Below are positions 18,376 to 28,175 of a stretch of DNA of 55,989 nt, in pieces (the first letter of the stretch is position 1; every line of letters starts with the position of its first letter). A model generated the notes under the pieces. The model did not search any database, was not told where the DNA came from, and worked only from the letters and a program-made list of their open reading frames with translations. The translations under genes and the position numbers were made by a program. Source of the stretch: Methylobacter psychrophilus (GTDB lineage: Bacteria > Pseudomonadota > Gammaproteobacteria > Methylococcales > Methylomonadaceae); contig NZ_JAOEGU010000028.1 of the NCBI RefSeq assembly GCF_025583945.1, positions 1-55,989 on the forward strand, written 5' to 3'.

Positions 18376-19263
18376 TCATTTAACTCTTGGCTTTACAGCG
18401 GTCAAACGATCAAAAAATATATGCATAATCAATGCAGAGAGTATTAATAACGTACCGGTTATCACTTTCATGGTCAGTGGTTCATTGTTAATATTATGTC
18501 CCAACAGCAGCGCAAGTAGAGGCGAAACCAGCGAGATTAAGGCAACTCGCGTAGCAGCTAGATGCGTCAGTAAATAGTAATAAAGGACGAAGCCTAATGT
18601 CGTAGCGATGACCCCCAGATAAATAATGGCCGCCAGACTGGTAGTCGTTAATAATGCAGGCCAATGGCCATCAACTATAGCCCAAGTAAGCAAGTAAGCC
18701 GGCAGTGCTAATAACAAGCCACCGGTGACTTGCGATAAAGCCGGTAATTTTGCCGCAATACGTTTTATCCAAACTGAACTGGCCGATTGTAAAAATACCG
18801 AGATCATTACGGCACCTATACCTAGTACGGCTTCATCCCCCAGTTGCAGTGCCGAACCAAACATAATAACCAAGCCACTGATACCCAAGCCATAAGCCAA
18901 TAACTTGCCCAAGGTAAGACTACGTTCGCCTAAAAATATCGCCGCCAATAAAGCCGTCATGAGTGGTGTAATGCCAAATATCACCGAAATCCAGCCGGAA
19001 GGAATAAATTGTGCAGCCCAGTAAACCGGTAGCATTGATCCGTAAATTTGCAAAGCTACAGCAATATATGTTAGCCATGCTTTACGATGCCAGGCCATGC
19101 GTTGGCGCATGAGTGCCAAGACAATTAATACGCACACTGTGCCAATTGCCATGCGTGCGGTGACGCCAAACAGAAAGCCGGGGCCTTCGCCGCTCCATTT
19201 GATAGCCAGTGGTGTTGTCGCCCAAAGTAAAATGACACTGATATAACTAAGTTTAATACGCAT
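18376..19263 (-). CDS. EamA/DMT-family transporter
   Basis: A 295-residue polytopic inner-membrane protein with about ten hydrophobic segments and two EamA repeats (first about 5-135, second about 150-285). The segment FIPSGWISVIFGITPLMTALLAAIFLGE is the characteristic EamA motif. The ATG at 19263 starts the first membrane helix directly; a TTG at 19299 would add 12 polar residues. Members export metabolites or amino acids; the substrate here is unknown. It lies downstream of the histidine kinase on the same strand, 78 bases apart. Confidence 0.82.
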   Translation of the reverse strand: MRIKLSYISVILLWATTPLAIKWSGEGPGFLFGVTARMAIGTVCVLIVLALMRQRMAWHRKAWLTYIAVALQIYGSMLPVYWAAQFIPSGWISVIFGITPLMTALLAAIFLGERSLTLGKLLAYGLGISGLVIMFGSALQLGDEAVLGIGAVMISVFLQSASSVWIKRIAAKLPALSQVTGGLLLALPAYLLTWAIVDGHWPALLTTTSLAAIIYLGVIATTLGFVLYYYLLTHLAATRVALISLVSPLLALLLGHNINNEPLTMKVITGTLLILSALIMHIFFDRLTAVKPRVK

Positions 19264-19341
19264 TATATGATAATGGGAAGTAGGCGACAGGGAAGGCAAG
19301 ATGATTCATTTTAGTGCTTCCAGACATTAAAACGTAAGGCA

Positions 19342-20682
19342 TCACGGTAAATAAACACTCCATCTCATGCCGCCCAGTAACTCGCTTTTACCGCCTTCTA
19401 ATTTGCCGCCCAGCAAACCTATTAATTCATAAACGACGGTCATACCAATGCCATGCCCATGAATATTTTCATCGGCACGAATACCTCTTTTTAAAATTTC
19501 ATTAAACTTCCCTACAGGAATTCCCGGACCATCATCCTCAATTTGCAGCAGTAATGAAAAATTACGTCTACTTTTACGTTGATTTAAGGAGATACTGACC
19601 TTGACGGAGTGGTTACACCATTTACAGGCGTTATCCAGCAAATTTCCGACTATTTCATACATATCACCTTCTTCACAATAAATCGGGCATCGTTCAGGAA
19701 TAAGTAACTCAAAATTAATAGCTTTATCGATGTAAACCTTGTTGAGTGAGGCTTTAATTTTATTAATAATAATAATGGCATCAATAGTCTTGATCGCTTT
19801 ATGGCCACCTTTGGCGGCCGCCTTCTGTAATTGATATTCAACAATTTGGTTCATTCTGGAAATTTGTTCCTGTACCGTTTCCTTATTGTCATTAAAAGAT
19901 TCGACACAGCCGCGTAAAATGGCAAGTGGTGTTTTTAAGCTATGCGCCAAATCGGCCAGGTTATGACGATAACGTTCCAAATGTGCACGCTCATGGGTTA
20001 TAAAAGCATTAAGGTTACCGGCCAGGCCTTGCAGTTCAGTTGGATAGTGACCGTCTAAAAGAGTTTTTTCTCCCTGCTCTATGGCTTCAAGATCTTTTAC
20101 GATGCTACGTAAGGGTTTTAAACTCCAGCGTAATACCGCAAATTGAATAAAAACCAAAACCAGCCCGATAATCAGTAACCAGAATCTTAAGGTTTGTTGA
20201 AGCTGTTTTACCTGACCACTGACAAAGCGGGCATCCTCTGCCACAGTAAAGATATATTCCCGTTCTATTCCCGTTACATTTTGCCAAAGTACATCATAAT
20301 GCAGGACATAACGACCTCGCTTATCAAGCACAAATGCCGAGTTGCCTGCACTTAGCTCAGGTGGATCAATTACCTCCAGTCCGATTGCTGAAGGTGACCG
20401 CCAAACCAGTTTTTTAGCTTGCTGAATAAATCCGTAAAGGCCTGAACCCGGGTTTGTAAAACGTGGTTCGTGCAAGCTGGCAGGCATGATTAATTCACCC
20501 GCATTATTCAGTTTGGCGGCTGATAAAAGTGAGTATACTTGCACCTGTAAGCGTTCTTGTAGCGCCTGTTCGGCACTTTCACGAAAGCCCTCCTCAAGAA
20601 CAACCGCAACCAGAGCAAAGAAAGCGGCAAGTACCAAACCTTCAGCGATGAGTAAGCGAAAACTTAACGAATTAGCCTGCAT
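19342..20682 (-). CDS. PhoQ-like sensor histidine kinase
   Basis: A 446-residue membrane sensor kinase: TM1 at about 9-29, a periplasmic sensor of about 135 residues, TM2 at about 166-186, a HAMP-like linker, then the kinase core. Phosphoacceptor His247 is in DLAHSLKTPLAIL; the N box is NLLDNACKW (347-355), G1 is DDGPGIP (383-389) and G2 is GHGIGM (409-414). The periplasmic and core layout is of the PhoQ type, but the acidic metal-binding patch of enterobacterial PhoQ is not evident, so the signal is uncertain. It follows the response regulator by 47 bases. Confidence 0.85.
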   Translation of the reverse strand: MQANSLSFRLLIAEGLVLAAFFALVAVVLEEGFRESAEQALQERLQVQVYSLLSAAKLNNAGELIMPASLHEPRFTNPGSGLYGFIQQAKKLVWRSPSAIGLEVIDPPELSAGNSAFVLDKRGRYVLHYDVLWQNVTGIEREYIFTVAEDARFVSGQVKQLQQTLRFWLLIIGLVLVFIQFAVLRWSLKPLRSIVKDLEAIEQGEKTLLDGHYPTELQGLAGNLNAFITHERAHLERYRHNLADLAHSLKTPLAILRGCVESFNDNKETVQEQISRMNQIVEYQLQKAAAKGGHKAIKTIDAIIIINKIKASLNKVYIDKAINFELLIPERCPIYCEEGDMYEIVGNLLDNACKWCNHSVKVSISLNQRKSRRNFSLLLQIEDDGPGIPVGKFNEILKRGIRADENIHGHGIGMTVVYELIGLLGGKLEGGKSELLGGMRWSVYLP

Positions 20683-20729
20683 TTAAAGCCTTTTAATATA
20701 AGTTAAAGGGAAGGATGGTGATACTTTCA

Positions 20730-21407
20730 TTACGAGAGCTCGGAAGAAATCCGGTAACCACGTCCCCTCAAGGTTTCAATAGGTTTACGAGTACCGTCAG
20801 GATCGAGTTTCTTTCTCAAACGACCGATAAAAACTTCGATAACATTGCTGTCACGATCAAAGTCTTCATCGTAGATATGCGCTGTTAATACCGATTTTGA
20901 AATTAATTCGCCCTGACGAAGCATTAAATATTCCAGTACTTTGTATTCGTAAGCGGTTAAATCCAGTTTTATCCCGGACACTGAAACTTCCTGGGCTATG
21001 GTATCCAGTTCAATATTATCATGGGTTAATACCGGATGTGCCTGTCCGGCTGAACGTCTAATTAAGGCGTTAATTCGCGCAAGTAACTCTTCGTATTGAA
21101 ATGGTTTAACCAAATAATCATCTGCTCCGGCTTCAAGACCTTCTACTTTTTCCTGCCAACGACTTCTGGCCGTCAAAATTAAAATAGGCACACTGACTTT
21201 ATCTTTACGTAAGCGTTTAATGAGTTCGATACCTGAAAAGTCGGGAAGACCAATATCAATAATAGCCGCATCTATGGGGTACTCCTTACCCATGTAGTAG
21301 CCATCGCTACCGGTATTTGCCGTGTCAACAGCAAAACCTTTATCAGCCAGATACTGATGAATTTGGTCACAGAGTGTCACTTCATCTTCAACGATAAGAA
21401 TACGCAT
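20730..21407 (-). CDS. PhoP/OmpR-type response regulator
   Basis: A 225-residue two-domain regulator. The receiver has the acidic pocket (VEDE, residues 6-9), phosphoacceptor Asp51 in IIDIGLPDFSG and the conserved Lys in DDYLVKPF. The C-terminal winged-helix domain (about 125-222) ends SNVIEVFIGRLRKKLDP...ETLRGRGYRI, the recognition helix region of OmpR-family regulators. It lies between the PepSY gene and the kinase gene on one strand, a common order for PhoPQ-like systems with a PepSY accessory. Confidence 0.9.
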   Translation of the reverse strand: MRILIVEDEVTLCDQIHQYLADKGFAVDTANTGSDGYYMGKEYPIDAAIIDIGLPDFSGIELIKRLRKDKVSVPILILTARSRWQEKVEGLEAGADDYLVKPFQYEELLARINALIRRSAGQAHPVLTHDNIELDTIAQEVSVSGIKLDLTAYEYKVLEYLMLRQGELISKSVLTAHIYDEDFDRDSNVIEVFIGRLRKKLDPDGTRKPIETLRGRGYRISSELS

Positions 21408-21431
21408 GGTTGCTCCAATAGTGTTTACGCT

Positions 21432-21734
21432 TTAATTAATTATTTCGCCGGTTTTAGCGTCTATTTTGTAATGTTGGATACGGCCATCCAGTGTTAAAAA
21501 TTTAATAATATGTACCTCTTTATCATCAATTATTTCTGTTTCAGCACCGAGTATCCTGATGTTGTCATCATTCTTCATGATTTTTGCTGTTGCCTGATCC
21601 AGGCTAATGCTGGTGTCTATAGGTATTGGCATCATTGCTTCTTCTGCAAAACAATTGAAGCCGGAAAATAAAAATACCAGCAAAGATACCATTAATTTGG
21701 ATTGTATCGTTTTGATCAAGATTATCATGAGCAT
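21432..21734 (-). CDS. PepSY-domain periplasmic protein
   Basis: A 100-residue exported protein: a signal peptide (hydrophobic core SLLVFLFSGFNCFA) followed by one PepSY domain, SLDQATAKIMKN...VHIIKFLTLDGRIQHYKIDAKTGEIIN. PepSY proteins next to PhoPQ-like systems are thought to modulate the sensor or periplasmic proteases. It starts 24 bases upstream of the response regulator and is probably the first gene of the operon. The start could be six bases further in (second Met). Confidence 0.78.
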   Translation of the reverse strand: MLMIILIKTIQSKLMVSLLVFLFSGFNCFAEEAMMPIPIDTSISLDQATAKIMKNDDNIRILGAETEIIDDKEVHIIKFLTLDGRIQHYKIDAKTGEIIN

Positions 21735-22120
21735 AAGTTCATTTTTTTACCATTGCTGTAATTCGTATCCCTGAGCTTTTTAGATTATAAATTATGTTGA
21801 TAATTAACAATTTTAACCTAATAGCTGATATTAAGTAGATCTGTATGATAAAGTTAAAAAAATGAAAGCTTGGTAATGGACTATGGATATATTGTCTTTT
21901 GGTTGATTTTCATGGCTTATCGCTTGAACAGGGTGTCTTGTAACGCTATTATTGAAGGGTAAAAGTAGTATTCAGATTTTCTAAAATCCTGCGTCCTGTA
22001 CCTTTCGTCTTGAATCTTTCTTCTTGTATTTCTATCCCGTAGCAATAATCGATATAATGTCTTATAGATAACCGTAGTTAAGACTTCGCCCTCTGGCAAA
22101 ATAACTTATCAGGATAAAAA
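21735..22120. promoter_or_regulatory. Divergent PepSY-two-component / ridA upstream region
   Basis: A 386-base intergenic region between divergent transcription units that must hold promoters in both directions. An AGGA box 11 bases before the ridA start is visible. CTTGxxxCTTTC-like short direct repeats occur at about 21986-22030. No gene was found. Confidence 0.4.
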
Positions 22121-22525
22121 ATGACCAAAGAAATAATTCATACTAATAAAGCGCCTAAAGCAATCGGCACTTATTCACAGGCAGTTAAAGTCGATCACAT
22201 TGTTTATCTTTCCGGACAAATTCCTTTAGTGCCTGAAACCATGACGATTATTGATGGCGATATTACCGCTCAAATCACCCAGGTATTCGACAATTTAAAA
22301 GCGGTTGCAGAAGCCGCTGGTGGAGATTTTTCTGATATTGTTAAATTAAATGTATTTTTAACAGATTTGTCGCACTTCCCGTTAGTTAATGAAATTATGG
22401 GGCATTATTTCGATGAGCCTTACCCTGCACGAGCAGTTATTGGCGTTGCCGCTTTACCTAAAAATGCCGCCGTGGAAATGGATGCCATTATGTTTTTAAA
22501 GCCCCAGGAATATCCTGCATCTTAG
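22121..22525 (+). CDS. ridA: RidA family 2-iminobutanoate/2-iminopropanoate deaminase
   Basis: A 134-residue YjgF/YER057c/UK114 protein that hydrolyses reactive enamine/imine intermediates made by PLP enzymes. The signature [23 protein letters not shown] contains the essential Arg and the terminal Glu. The N-terminal [24 protein letters not shown] is typical. Many gammaproteobacteria carry ridA between spoT and recG; here recG follows by 110 bases. Confidence 0.93.
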   Translation: MTKEIIHTNKAPKAIGTYSQAVKVDHIVYLSGQIPLVPETMTIIDGDITAQITQVFDNLKAVAEAAGGDFSDIVKLNVFLTDLSHFPLVNEIMGHYFDEPYPARAVIGVAALPKNAAVEMDAIMFLKPQEYPAS

Positions 22526-22635
22526 CTTTTGCAAATTAACTTTCCAATGAGGCAAGTTTACTCAGATTTATGCGTGACAATCCGTTCCATTTTGCGTTAC
22601 AAGAATGCTGATTCAACTTTTCCTGTGATTACCAC

Positions 22636-24723
22636 GTGAATGTTCTTTACCAGTCGGTCGGTAAGTTAACAGGGATAGGCTCTCAAACGGTAAGTCGTCT
22701 GGAAAAACTCGGTATCCGTGTTATTCAGGATCTTATTTTTCATCTACCGCTGCGCTATGAAGATCGAACCCGGATTTATCCTATCGGCTCTTTGCGGGCG
22801 GGCATGACCGCACTTATTTGTGGTCGGGTTGAATTTATTGATATTTTACCCAGAGGTCGCAAAAGTCTGATTTGTCGAATTAGTGATGACACCGGTTTTA
22901 TCTCTTTAAAATTTTTTCATTTCAGTGCCAACCAGCACAATAGCTTAAAACCGGGGACATTAATCAGTTGTTTTGCTGAAGTACGCCACGGCTTTGGCGG
23001 ACTGGAAATGGTGCATCCTGATTATCATATTATTTTAAATCCGGATACTGAGGTTAGGGAAGCCTGTTTAACCCCTGTGTATCCATTAACAGAGGGACTT
23101 GGCCAAAATACCTTAAGAAAAGCGGTAAAAAATGCCTTAAGTCTTTGCGTTAATGAACCGCAATTGTTAATTGACTGGATTCCTGCAGCGATTTTAAAAA
23201 ATTACCACTATCCGTCTTTGGCAGAAGCAATACAAATTTTACACGCCCCTGATGAATCAGTTTCTATTGAGGCATTACAAAATGGCAGTGTTCCTGCGCT
23301 TAAACGTTTGGCCTTTGAAGAATTGCTGGCGCATCATCTGAGTTTACGAGTCACCCGAAATAAAACCAAAGCCTGGCAAGCGCCGATATTTGAAGATTCT
23401 ACTGATAAAACTATCACCGAACAGTTCTTAAACTCGCTGCCTTTTAAATTAACCGGTGCACAGCAACGTGTTATCGCAGAAATTGAAGCCGATTTCCGAC
23501 TGCAACATCCCATGATGCGACTGGTTCAGGGCGATGTCGGCTCAGGTAAAACTATTGTTTCTGCTTATGCGGCGTTGCTGGCCTTAATGGCGGGTTATCA
23601 AGTGGCGATCATGGCACCGACAGAATTATTGGCAGAACAGCATAAACGCAATTTTAGTATCTGGTTTGAAAATTTTCAGACCAAAGTCGTATTTTTGACC
23701 GGTCAAGTTAAAGGCAATGCCCGTAAAGAGCTTTTACAAGCCTTGGAGGATGGTTCTGCCGGCATTATTATTGGTACGCATGCGTTATTTCAGGAAACTG
23801 TTAATTTTCATCGGCTGGGTTTGGTTATTATTGATGAACAACACCGTTTCGGGGTTCATCAACGGTTGGCGCTGAGAGAAAAAGGCCAGCAGGGCAATAT
23901 CAGGCCACATCAATTAGTAATGACTGCTACCCCGATTCCTCGTACTCTGACCATGTTGCAATATTCTGATTTGGATATATCCATTATTGATGAGCTGCCC
24001 CCCGGTAGAAAACCCATTGTTACCAGTGTAATTCCTGCTGAACGCCGCGTCGAAGTAATTGAACGGATTAACAGTTGGGTCAGTAAAAAACGGCAGGTAT
24101 ATTGGGTGTGTACATTAATAGAAGAATCAGAAGTGTTGGAGTGCGAAGCCGCTGAAAAAACCACCGAACTGTTAACCCTGGCTTTACCCGATGTGCGTGT
24201 TGCCTTGATTCACGGACGTATGAAAAGCGCCGATAAAGATGCCATTATGCAGGCCTTTAAGAAACATGAAATTGACTTGCTGGTTGCCACCACAGTTATT
24301 GAAGTGGGTGTCGATGTACCCAATGCGGGTTTGATGATTATTGAAAATCCTGAACGCCTGGGGCTTTCACAACTGCATCAATTACGCGGACGGGTCGGGC
24401 GAGGGGAGGACGATAGTTACTGTTTATTGATGTATCAAGCTCCATTGTCAGATACTGCCCGTCAGCGCTTGAGTATTTTAAGAGACAGTAATGACGGGTT
24501 TGTTATTGCCGAAAAAGACCTGCAATTACGAGGGCCTGGCGAGGTGATGGGTACACGGCAAACCGGTGCCATAAATTTTAAAATTGCCGATTTGGCCAGA
24601 GACGCCGATTTGCTGGATGCTATTCAACAGACCGGTGAGCAAATTTTTACCGAAGCGCCCCAAGCCATACAACCTTTGTGTGATCGTTGGCTGGGTACAT
24701 CCACAGATTATGCCGAGGTTTAG
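22636..24723 (+). CDS. recG: ATP-dependent DNA helicase RecG
   Basis: A 695-residue superfamily 2 helicase that remodels stalled replication forks and branched DNA. An N-terminal wedge domain (OB fold, about 50-150) is followed by the helicase lobes: Walker A GDVGSGKT, motif II IIDEQHRFG (DEQH variant typical of RecG), TATPIPRTL and the C-terminal VIEVGVDVPNAG...QLHQLRGRVGRG. The GTG start gives MNVLYQSVGKLTGIGSQT, as in E. coli RecG. No good ribosome-binding site is visible. Confidence 0.95.
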   Translation: MNVLYQSVGKLTGIGSQTVSRLEKLGIRVIQDLIFHLPLRYEDRTRIYPIGSLRAGMTALICGRVEFIDILPRGRKSLICRISDDTGFISLKFFHFSANQHNSLKPGTLISCFAEVRHGFGGLEMVHPDYHIILNPDTEVREACLTPVYPLTEGLGQNTLRKAVKNALSLCVNEPQLLIDWIPAAILKNYHYPSLAEAIQILHAPDESVSIEALQNGSVPALKRLAFEELLAHHLSLRVTRNKTKAWQAPIFEDSTDKTITEQFLNSLPFKLTGAQQRVIAEIEADFRLQHPMMRLVQGDVGSGKTIVSAYAALLALMAGYQVAIMAPTELLAEQHKRNFSIWFENFQTKVVFLTGQVKGNARKELLQALEDGSAGIIIGTHALFQETVNFHRLGLVIIDEQHRFGVHQRLALREKGQQGNIRPHQLVMTATPIPRTLTMLQYSDLDISIIDELPPGRKPIVTSVIPAERRVEVIERINSWVSKKRQVYWVCTLIEESEVLECEAAEKTTELLTLALPDVRVALIHGRMKSADKDAIMQAFKKHEIDLLVATTVIEVGVDVPNAGLMIIENPERLGLSQLHQLRGRVGRGEDDSYCLLMYQAPLSDTARQRLSILRDSNDGFVIAEKDLQLRGPGEVMGTRQTGAINFKIADLARDADLLDAIQQTGEQIFTEAPQAIQPLCDRWLGTSTDYAEV

Positions 24724-24729
24724 TTCAGT

Positions 24730-25287
24730 TTGACTACTAAAAGCTTGTTATTTAACCGCGAACCGTCATGGCAGGAAAATTGCCAGGGTTTACGCCATAA
24801 AATCCCTGAAAATATTCAATCATGGACCTATGAGTCAGGCTCCTTAACCCAACGGTTACGTAATTATTATGGTGCCGGGGTTGCCGTCAAAGTATTGCTT
24901 CAACGTTGGCAAACGCCTTTTTTGAGTGAGCGCCGTTTACTCAAATTGCCTGAACATCAGTACAGCCTGATCCGCGAGGTGTTACTTCATGTCAACGGCA
25001 AGCCGCTGATTTTGGCAAGAACCATCATTCCGGCAAGCACCGTCAAAACGGCTAAAAGTAATTTATCCAAACTGGGCAGTCGCCCGTTAGGTGAGATCAT
25101 TTTTTCTTACCCCAAACTGGAGCGTATTGCGATGGATATTACCTTGATTAACCCGTCTACATGGACGCAGTCAGCACTTACTGAAGTCGATATCAAGCAA
25201 CCGATATGGGGCAGGCGAACGGTTTATGCCATTGCCCATCAGCAAATGCTGGTCAGCGAGTTTTTTTTACCGGAAATATTAAAGTAG
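24730..25287 (+). CDS. ubiC: Chorismate lyase UbiC
   Basis: A 185-residue chorismate pyruvate-lyase, giving 4-hydroxybenzoate for ubiquinone synthesis. The REVLLHVNGKPLILARTIIP segment holds the active-site Arg residues and LGSRPLGEIIF is the conserved Gly-rich flap. The start appears to be TTG at 24730, only six bases after recG, so coupled translation is likely. The usual partner ubiA is not adjacent. Confidence 0.85.
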   Translation: MTTKSLLFNREPSWQENCQGLRHKIPENIQSWTYESGSLTQRLRNYYGAGVAVKVLLQRWQTPFLSERRLLKLPEHQYSLIREVLLHVNGKPLILARTIIPASTVKTAKSNLSKLGSRPLGEIIFSYPKLERIAMDITLINPSTWTQSALTEVDIKQPIWGRRTVYAIAHQQMLVSEFFLPEILK

Positions 25288-25385
25288 TTTTGTCGGCCAA
25301 GGTTAGGGTTATCGGACTATTTATTAGTTATTATCTGAAAGCGTCCGCTTTTAAGGTTCGTATTTTTTGCGGATTATGATTTTAT

Positions 25386-26861
25386 TCATACGCCTTTGCT
25401 ACGGTTTTCCATGCGCCGTAAAAATTCGGCCATGATCAGCCGATAAAGTTCGTCACCCAGATACTTGTCTTCAATGCCGCTGTCTATATTCGGGTTATCA
25501 TTAACCTCTATGACATAGCCTTTGCCGTTTTTTTCCTTGACATCAACGCCGTATAAACCGTTCCCTATTGGTAGAGTCGCTTTTAAAGCCGCTTCAAGTA
25601 CGGCTTTGGGTACCTCAAAGGTCGGCAAGGTTTCAAAGCTGCCGCTATCGGTCCGGCTTTCGTGGTGGCGGTAGATCTGCCAGTGGTTTTTAACCATATA
25701 GTAACGGCAGGCATACAAAGCACGATTATTAAAAATACCGATGCGCCAGTCAAATTCAGTATAAAGAAATTCTTGAGCCAACAGCAGGGCAGACTTTTGA
25801 AATAACTCGTCAACTTTACTATTAAGTTCCTGCCGGTTATTGACCTTAACAATGCCTCTGGAAAATGAACCATCCGGAATTTTGATCACCATTGGAAAGC
25901 CTGCTTCACTTTCCACTCTATCCAGATGCACGGCATTGCCCTTGTGTAGTAGCCAGGTTTTTGGGCTGGGCACATGATGAGTCCTGAATAAATCAGCAAG
26001 ATACACTTTATTGGCGCACCGCAGCATTGATGTCGGGTCGTCAATGACGATCAAACCTTCGGCCTCGGCTTTTTTTGAGAAGCGGTAAGTATGATGATCA
26101 ATACCGGTAGTTTCGCGGATAAACAAGCCGTCAAATTCAGGTAAGCGGGCATAATCTTGCTGGGATATTAATTCAACTTCAATACCTAGTTCCCGACCAA
26201 TCTTGATAAACTTTTTAAGTGCCCCCCGATTACTCGGTGGTAACTGTTCTTCCGAGTCAATGAGCATGGCAAGGTCATAACGTGTAGTCTTACGCGCCCG
26301 GCTTTTGCGCCAGACTTTTTTACTGAATTTATCCAGTGCTTCAGCAAAAACAGTTTGCTGTGGATCATCCAGAGTACGGTGGGAAATTGGCTTTAAGCCA
26401 ATTATTTCCCACTGCTGACTAAATCGTAGTGTTATCTCCAAAACCGGACAGGAAAAACGTTCAAACAGTAGTCTGGTCAGTTCTTGAAAAGCCGGATCAG
26501 CAGTCGTGCCAAAATAACTTAACAAGGTAATTTCATTATTCAGGGTTTCACGGCTTTTAAAGGCACGCGCTAAAGTTGATGACAGATCTTCAAGCTGAAG
26601 TTGATAGAGTGCTTGTTTACCTAGGTCGTTAATTACTTTAACAGAAGGAATTACGTGATGACCGCGCGCTTCTGCGAGCAATGAGCAGTAATAACCATCG
26701 GAGAGATAACTATAGCTACTGCAAAGATTAATCACGCGAACCCGTTGTTCCGATTCACCTTGCTCGGTAGCGAGATAGGTTTCAAAGGTCATAACCTGGT
26801 CACTAGGATAATAAGGGTTCCAATCTGAAAGATTGTCAACAACCAGCAGGGTGCATGCCAT
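25386..26861 (-). CDS. RimK-family ATP-grasp ligase with RLAN N-terminal domain
   Basis: A 491-residue protein. Residues about 1-150 match the RimK-like ATP-grasp N-terminal (RLAN) domain (LLVVDNLSDWNPYYPSDQV...SYLSDGYYCSLLAEARGH), and about 205-480 form an ATP-grasp domain: MVIKIPDGSFSRGIVKV is the Gly-rich nucleotide loop and VIEVNDNPNIDSGIED carries the metal ligands. Family members ligate an amino acid (often glutamate) to a peptide or protein carboxylate; the substrate is unknown. It stands alone, convergent with ubiC. Confidence 0.8.
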   Translation of the reverse strand: MACTLLVVDNLSDWNPYYPSDQVMTFETYLATEQGESEQRVRVINLCSSYSYLSDGYYCSLLAEARGHHVIPSVKVINDLGKQALYQLQLEDLSSTLARAFKSRETLNNEITLLSYFGTTADPAFQELTRLLFERFSCPVLEITLRFSQQWEIIGLKPISHRTLDDPQQTVFAEALDKFSKKVWRKSRARKTTRYDLAMLIDSEEQLPPSNRGALKKFIKIGRELGIEVELISQQDYARLPEFDGLFIRETTGIDHHTYRFSKKAEAEGLIVIDDPTSMLRCANKVYLADLFRTHHVPSPKTWLLHKGNAVHLDRVESEAGFPMVIKIPDGSFSRGIVKVNNRQELNSKVDELFQKSALLLAQEFLYTEFDWRIGIFNNRALYACRYYMVKNHWQIYRHHESRTDSGSFETLPTFEVPKAVLEAALKATLPIGNGLYGVDVKEKNGKGYVIEVNDNPNIDSGIEDKYLGDELYRLIMAEFLRRMENRSKGV

Positions 26862-27135
26862 GGCAAAAATAATCCGGTAATAAATGAAGCTTGATCTTGA
26901 AACCCGTCAGGTTTTATACCAGAAATTTCGCAGCTTGAGTAGTAATAAAAAGCACTTACAAGCCAAACGGGAAAACACCTGTTTGCTGTAACGGAATCAA
27001 TCCATTTTTAATATTGATAAGCTATTGTCTGAACAATGGCGCTCACTTTATTATGTTTGTTGATGAGGAGGTAATTTTTCCAATAAAAAAATCCCTGGCT
27101 ATTTTAATCTGGATGGGAGAAGCACTGATAGAGTT

Positions 27136-27357
27136 CTAACGCTTCTTACTTGCAAAAAGCAATATCCCTGCACCTGCAACTATTGCTCCTACACCAGCCC
27201 AGACAGGAATATAAACGGTCTGTGTTTCATTAACCGATAGTTCCAATGGGCCTATCTTGGCTTCCTGGGTTTCTTTGGTATAGCTAAAACGACCATATAC
27301 CAATCCAGACAGGCCGGCTATGATTAGCAAAACTGCCAAAATCTTGACTACGTTCAT
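27136..27357 (-). CDS. Small two-helix membrane protein, DUF3185-like
   Basis: A 73-residue protein with membrane segments at about 5-23 and 49-68 around a polar loop (YTKETQEAKIGPLELSVNETQTVYIP) and a basic SKKR end. It resembles conserved small membrane proteins (DUF3185 type) found beside stress genes in Gammaproteobacteria; function is unknown. It lies at the 3' side of a run of small stress genes on the same strand. Confidence 0.6.
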   Translation of the reverse strand: MNVVKILAVLLIIAGLSGLVYGRFSYTKETQEAKIGPLELSVNETQTVYIPVWAGVGAIVAGAGILLFASKKR

Positions 27358-27503
27358 ATCGTTTCCCCTATCATTAATGATATTTTCGGTTGGATTGATC
27401 TGTTTTCACAAAGGTTCTAGGTGATTTAATTAAGACTCCTAAAAACGTTTTTGCACTTTAATGAATATTCTAATACGGTTTGTATAAATATATTTCAGTA
27501 CTG

Positions 27504-27653
27504 TTATAAAACTCTTCGCCCATTAATAATACGTAATAATATTACGATGACGGCGATAACCAATAGAATATGAATGAATCCGCCCAATGTGTAGGCGGAC
27601 ACTAAACCCAATACCCAAAGGATGATTAGGACAATAGCTAGAGATTCAAGCAT
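27504..27653 (-). CDS. lmo0937-family (DUF5670) small membrane protein
   Basis: A 49-residue protein, MLESLAIVLIILWVLGLVSA...GGFIHILLVIAVIVILL, with the two-helix, Gly-turn, LL-rich pattern of lmo0937/DUF5670 proteins, which are general-stress-associated in many bacteria. The ATG at 27653 is preceded by GGAG eight to twelve bases upstream and gives the standard family length; a longer frame to 27689 would add 12 basic residues. Function unknown. Confidence 0.72.
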   Translation of the reverse strand: MLESLAIVLIILWVLGLVSAYTLGGFIHILLVIAVIVILLRIINGRRVL

Positions 27654-27719
27654 TTTTTTTCTCCGTAAGAGGCCGTCAATTGACGACACTATGAGGTAGT
27701 TATAATAAATTAGTGGTCA

Positions 27720-27766
27720 GTAACGAAAAAAACGGTGGATTACTTACTTGCTGTTCCTTTCGTTAC
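27720..27766. terminator. Possible hairpin between SmbP and lmo0937 genes
   Basis: GTAACGAAA (27720-27728) and TTTCGTTAC (27758-27766) are exact inverted repeats in the gap below the SmbP-like gene, with a T-run on the minus-strand side. It could attenuate read-through. Confidence 0.4.
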
Positions 27767-27782
27767 CAAAGTCGTCGATTTT

Positions 27783-28085
27783 TTATTTCGCAGCTTTCAG
27801 GTGCGTTACCGCCTCTTCAGCCGATTTCTTGGCTAAGTCATGATGTTTCATTTTACCGTGATTAATAGCGTCATTTAGGCTCTTGATACCGGCATCAAGA
27901 TGTTCATCAGCGACCTTGGCATGAGTTTTTGCAACTTCTGCATGTTCGGCGATGGTCTTGCCATCGGCGGCGCTAACCGCCGCTTCCGCATGTTTTAGTG
28001 CTTCGGTGATGTGGCTCTCTTCGGCATAAGCACCAAATGAAGCCAAGGCCAGGATACTGCCAGCGAATAAATTAATATTTTTCAT
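27783..28085 (-). CDS. smbP: SmbP-like small metal-binding protein
   Basis: A 100-residue exported protein. A signal peptide (residues 1-21, ending SFGAYA) precedes an all-helical body with nine histidines in spaced repeats (EALKHAEAAV, IAEHAEVAKTHAKVADEHLD, INHGKMKHHDLAKK). It matches SmbP of Nitrosomonas europaea, a periplasmic four-helix protein that binds copper and other divalent metals. In a methanotroph a copper role would be relevant, but that is inference. It is part of a run of small stress genes. Confidence 0.78.
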   Translation of the reverse strand: MKNINLFAGSILALASFGAYAEESHITEALKHAEAAVSAADGKTIAEHAEVAKTHAKVADEHLDAGIKSLNDAINHGKMKHHDLAKKSAEEAVTHLKAAK

Positions 28086-28175
28086 TATATGTCCCTTAAT
28101 AGTTATTCAAGAATTTTTCATTTTGATTCTGCGCTGGATTGTAGAGTTGTTTACTGCACAATCAACGTTACTTTT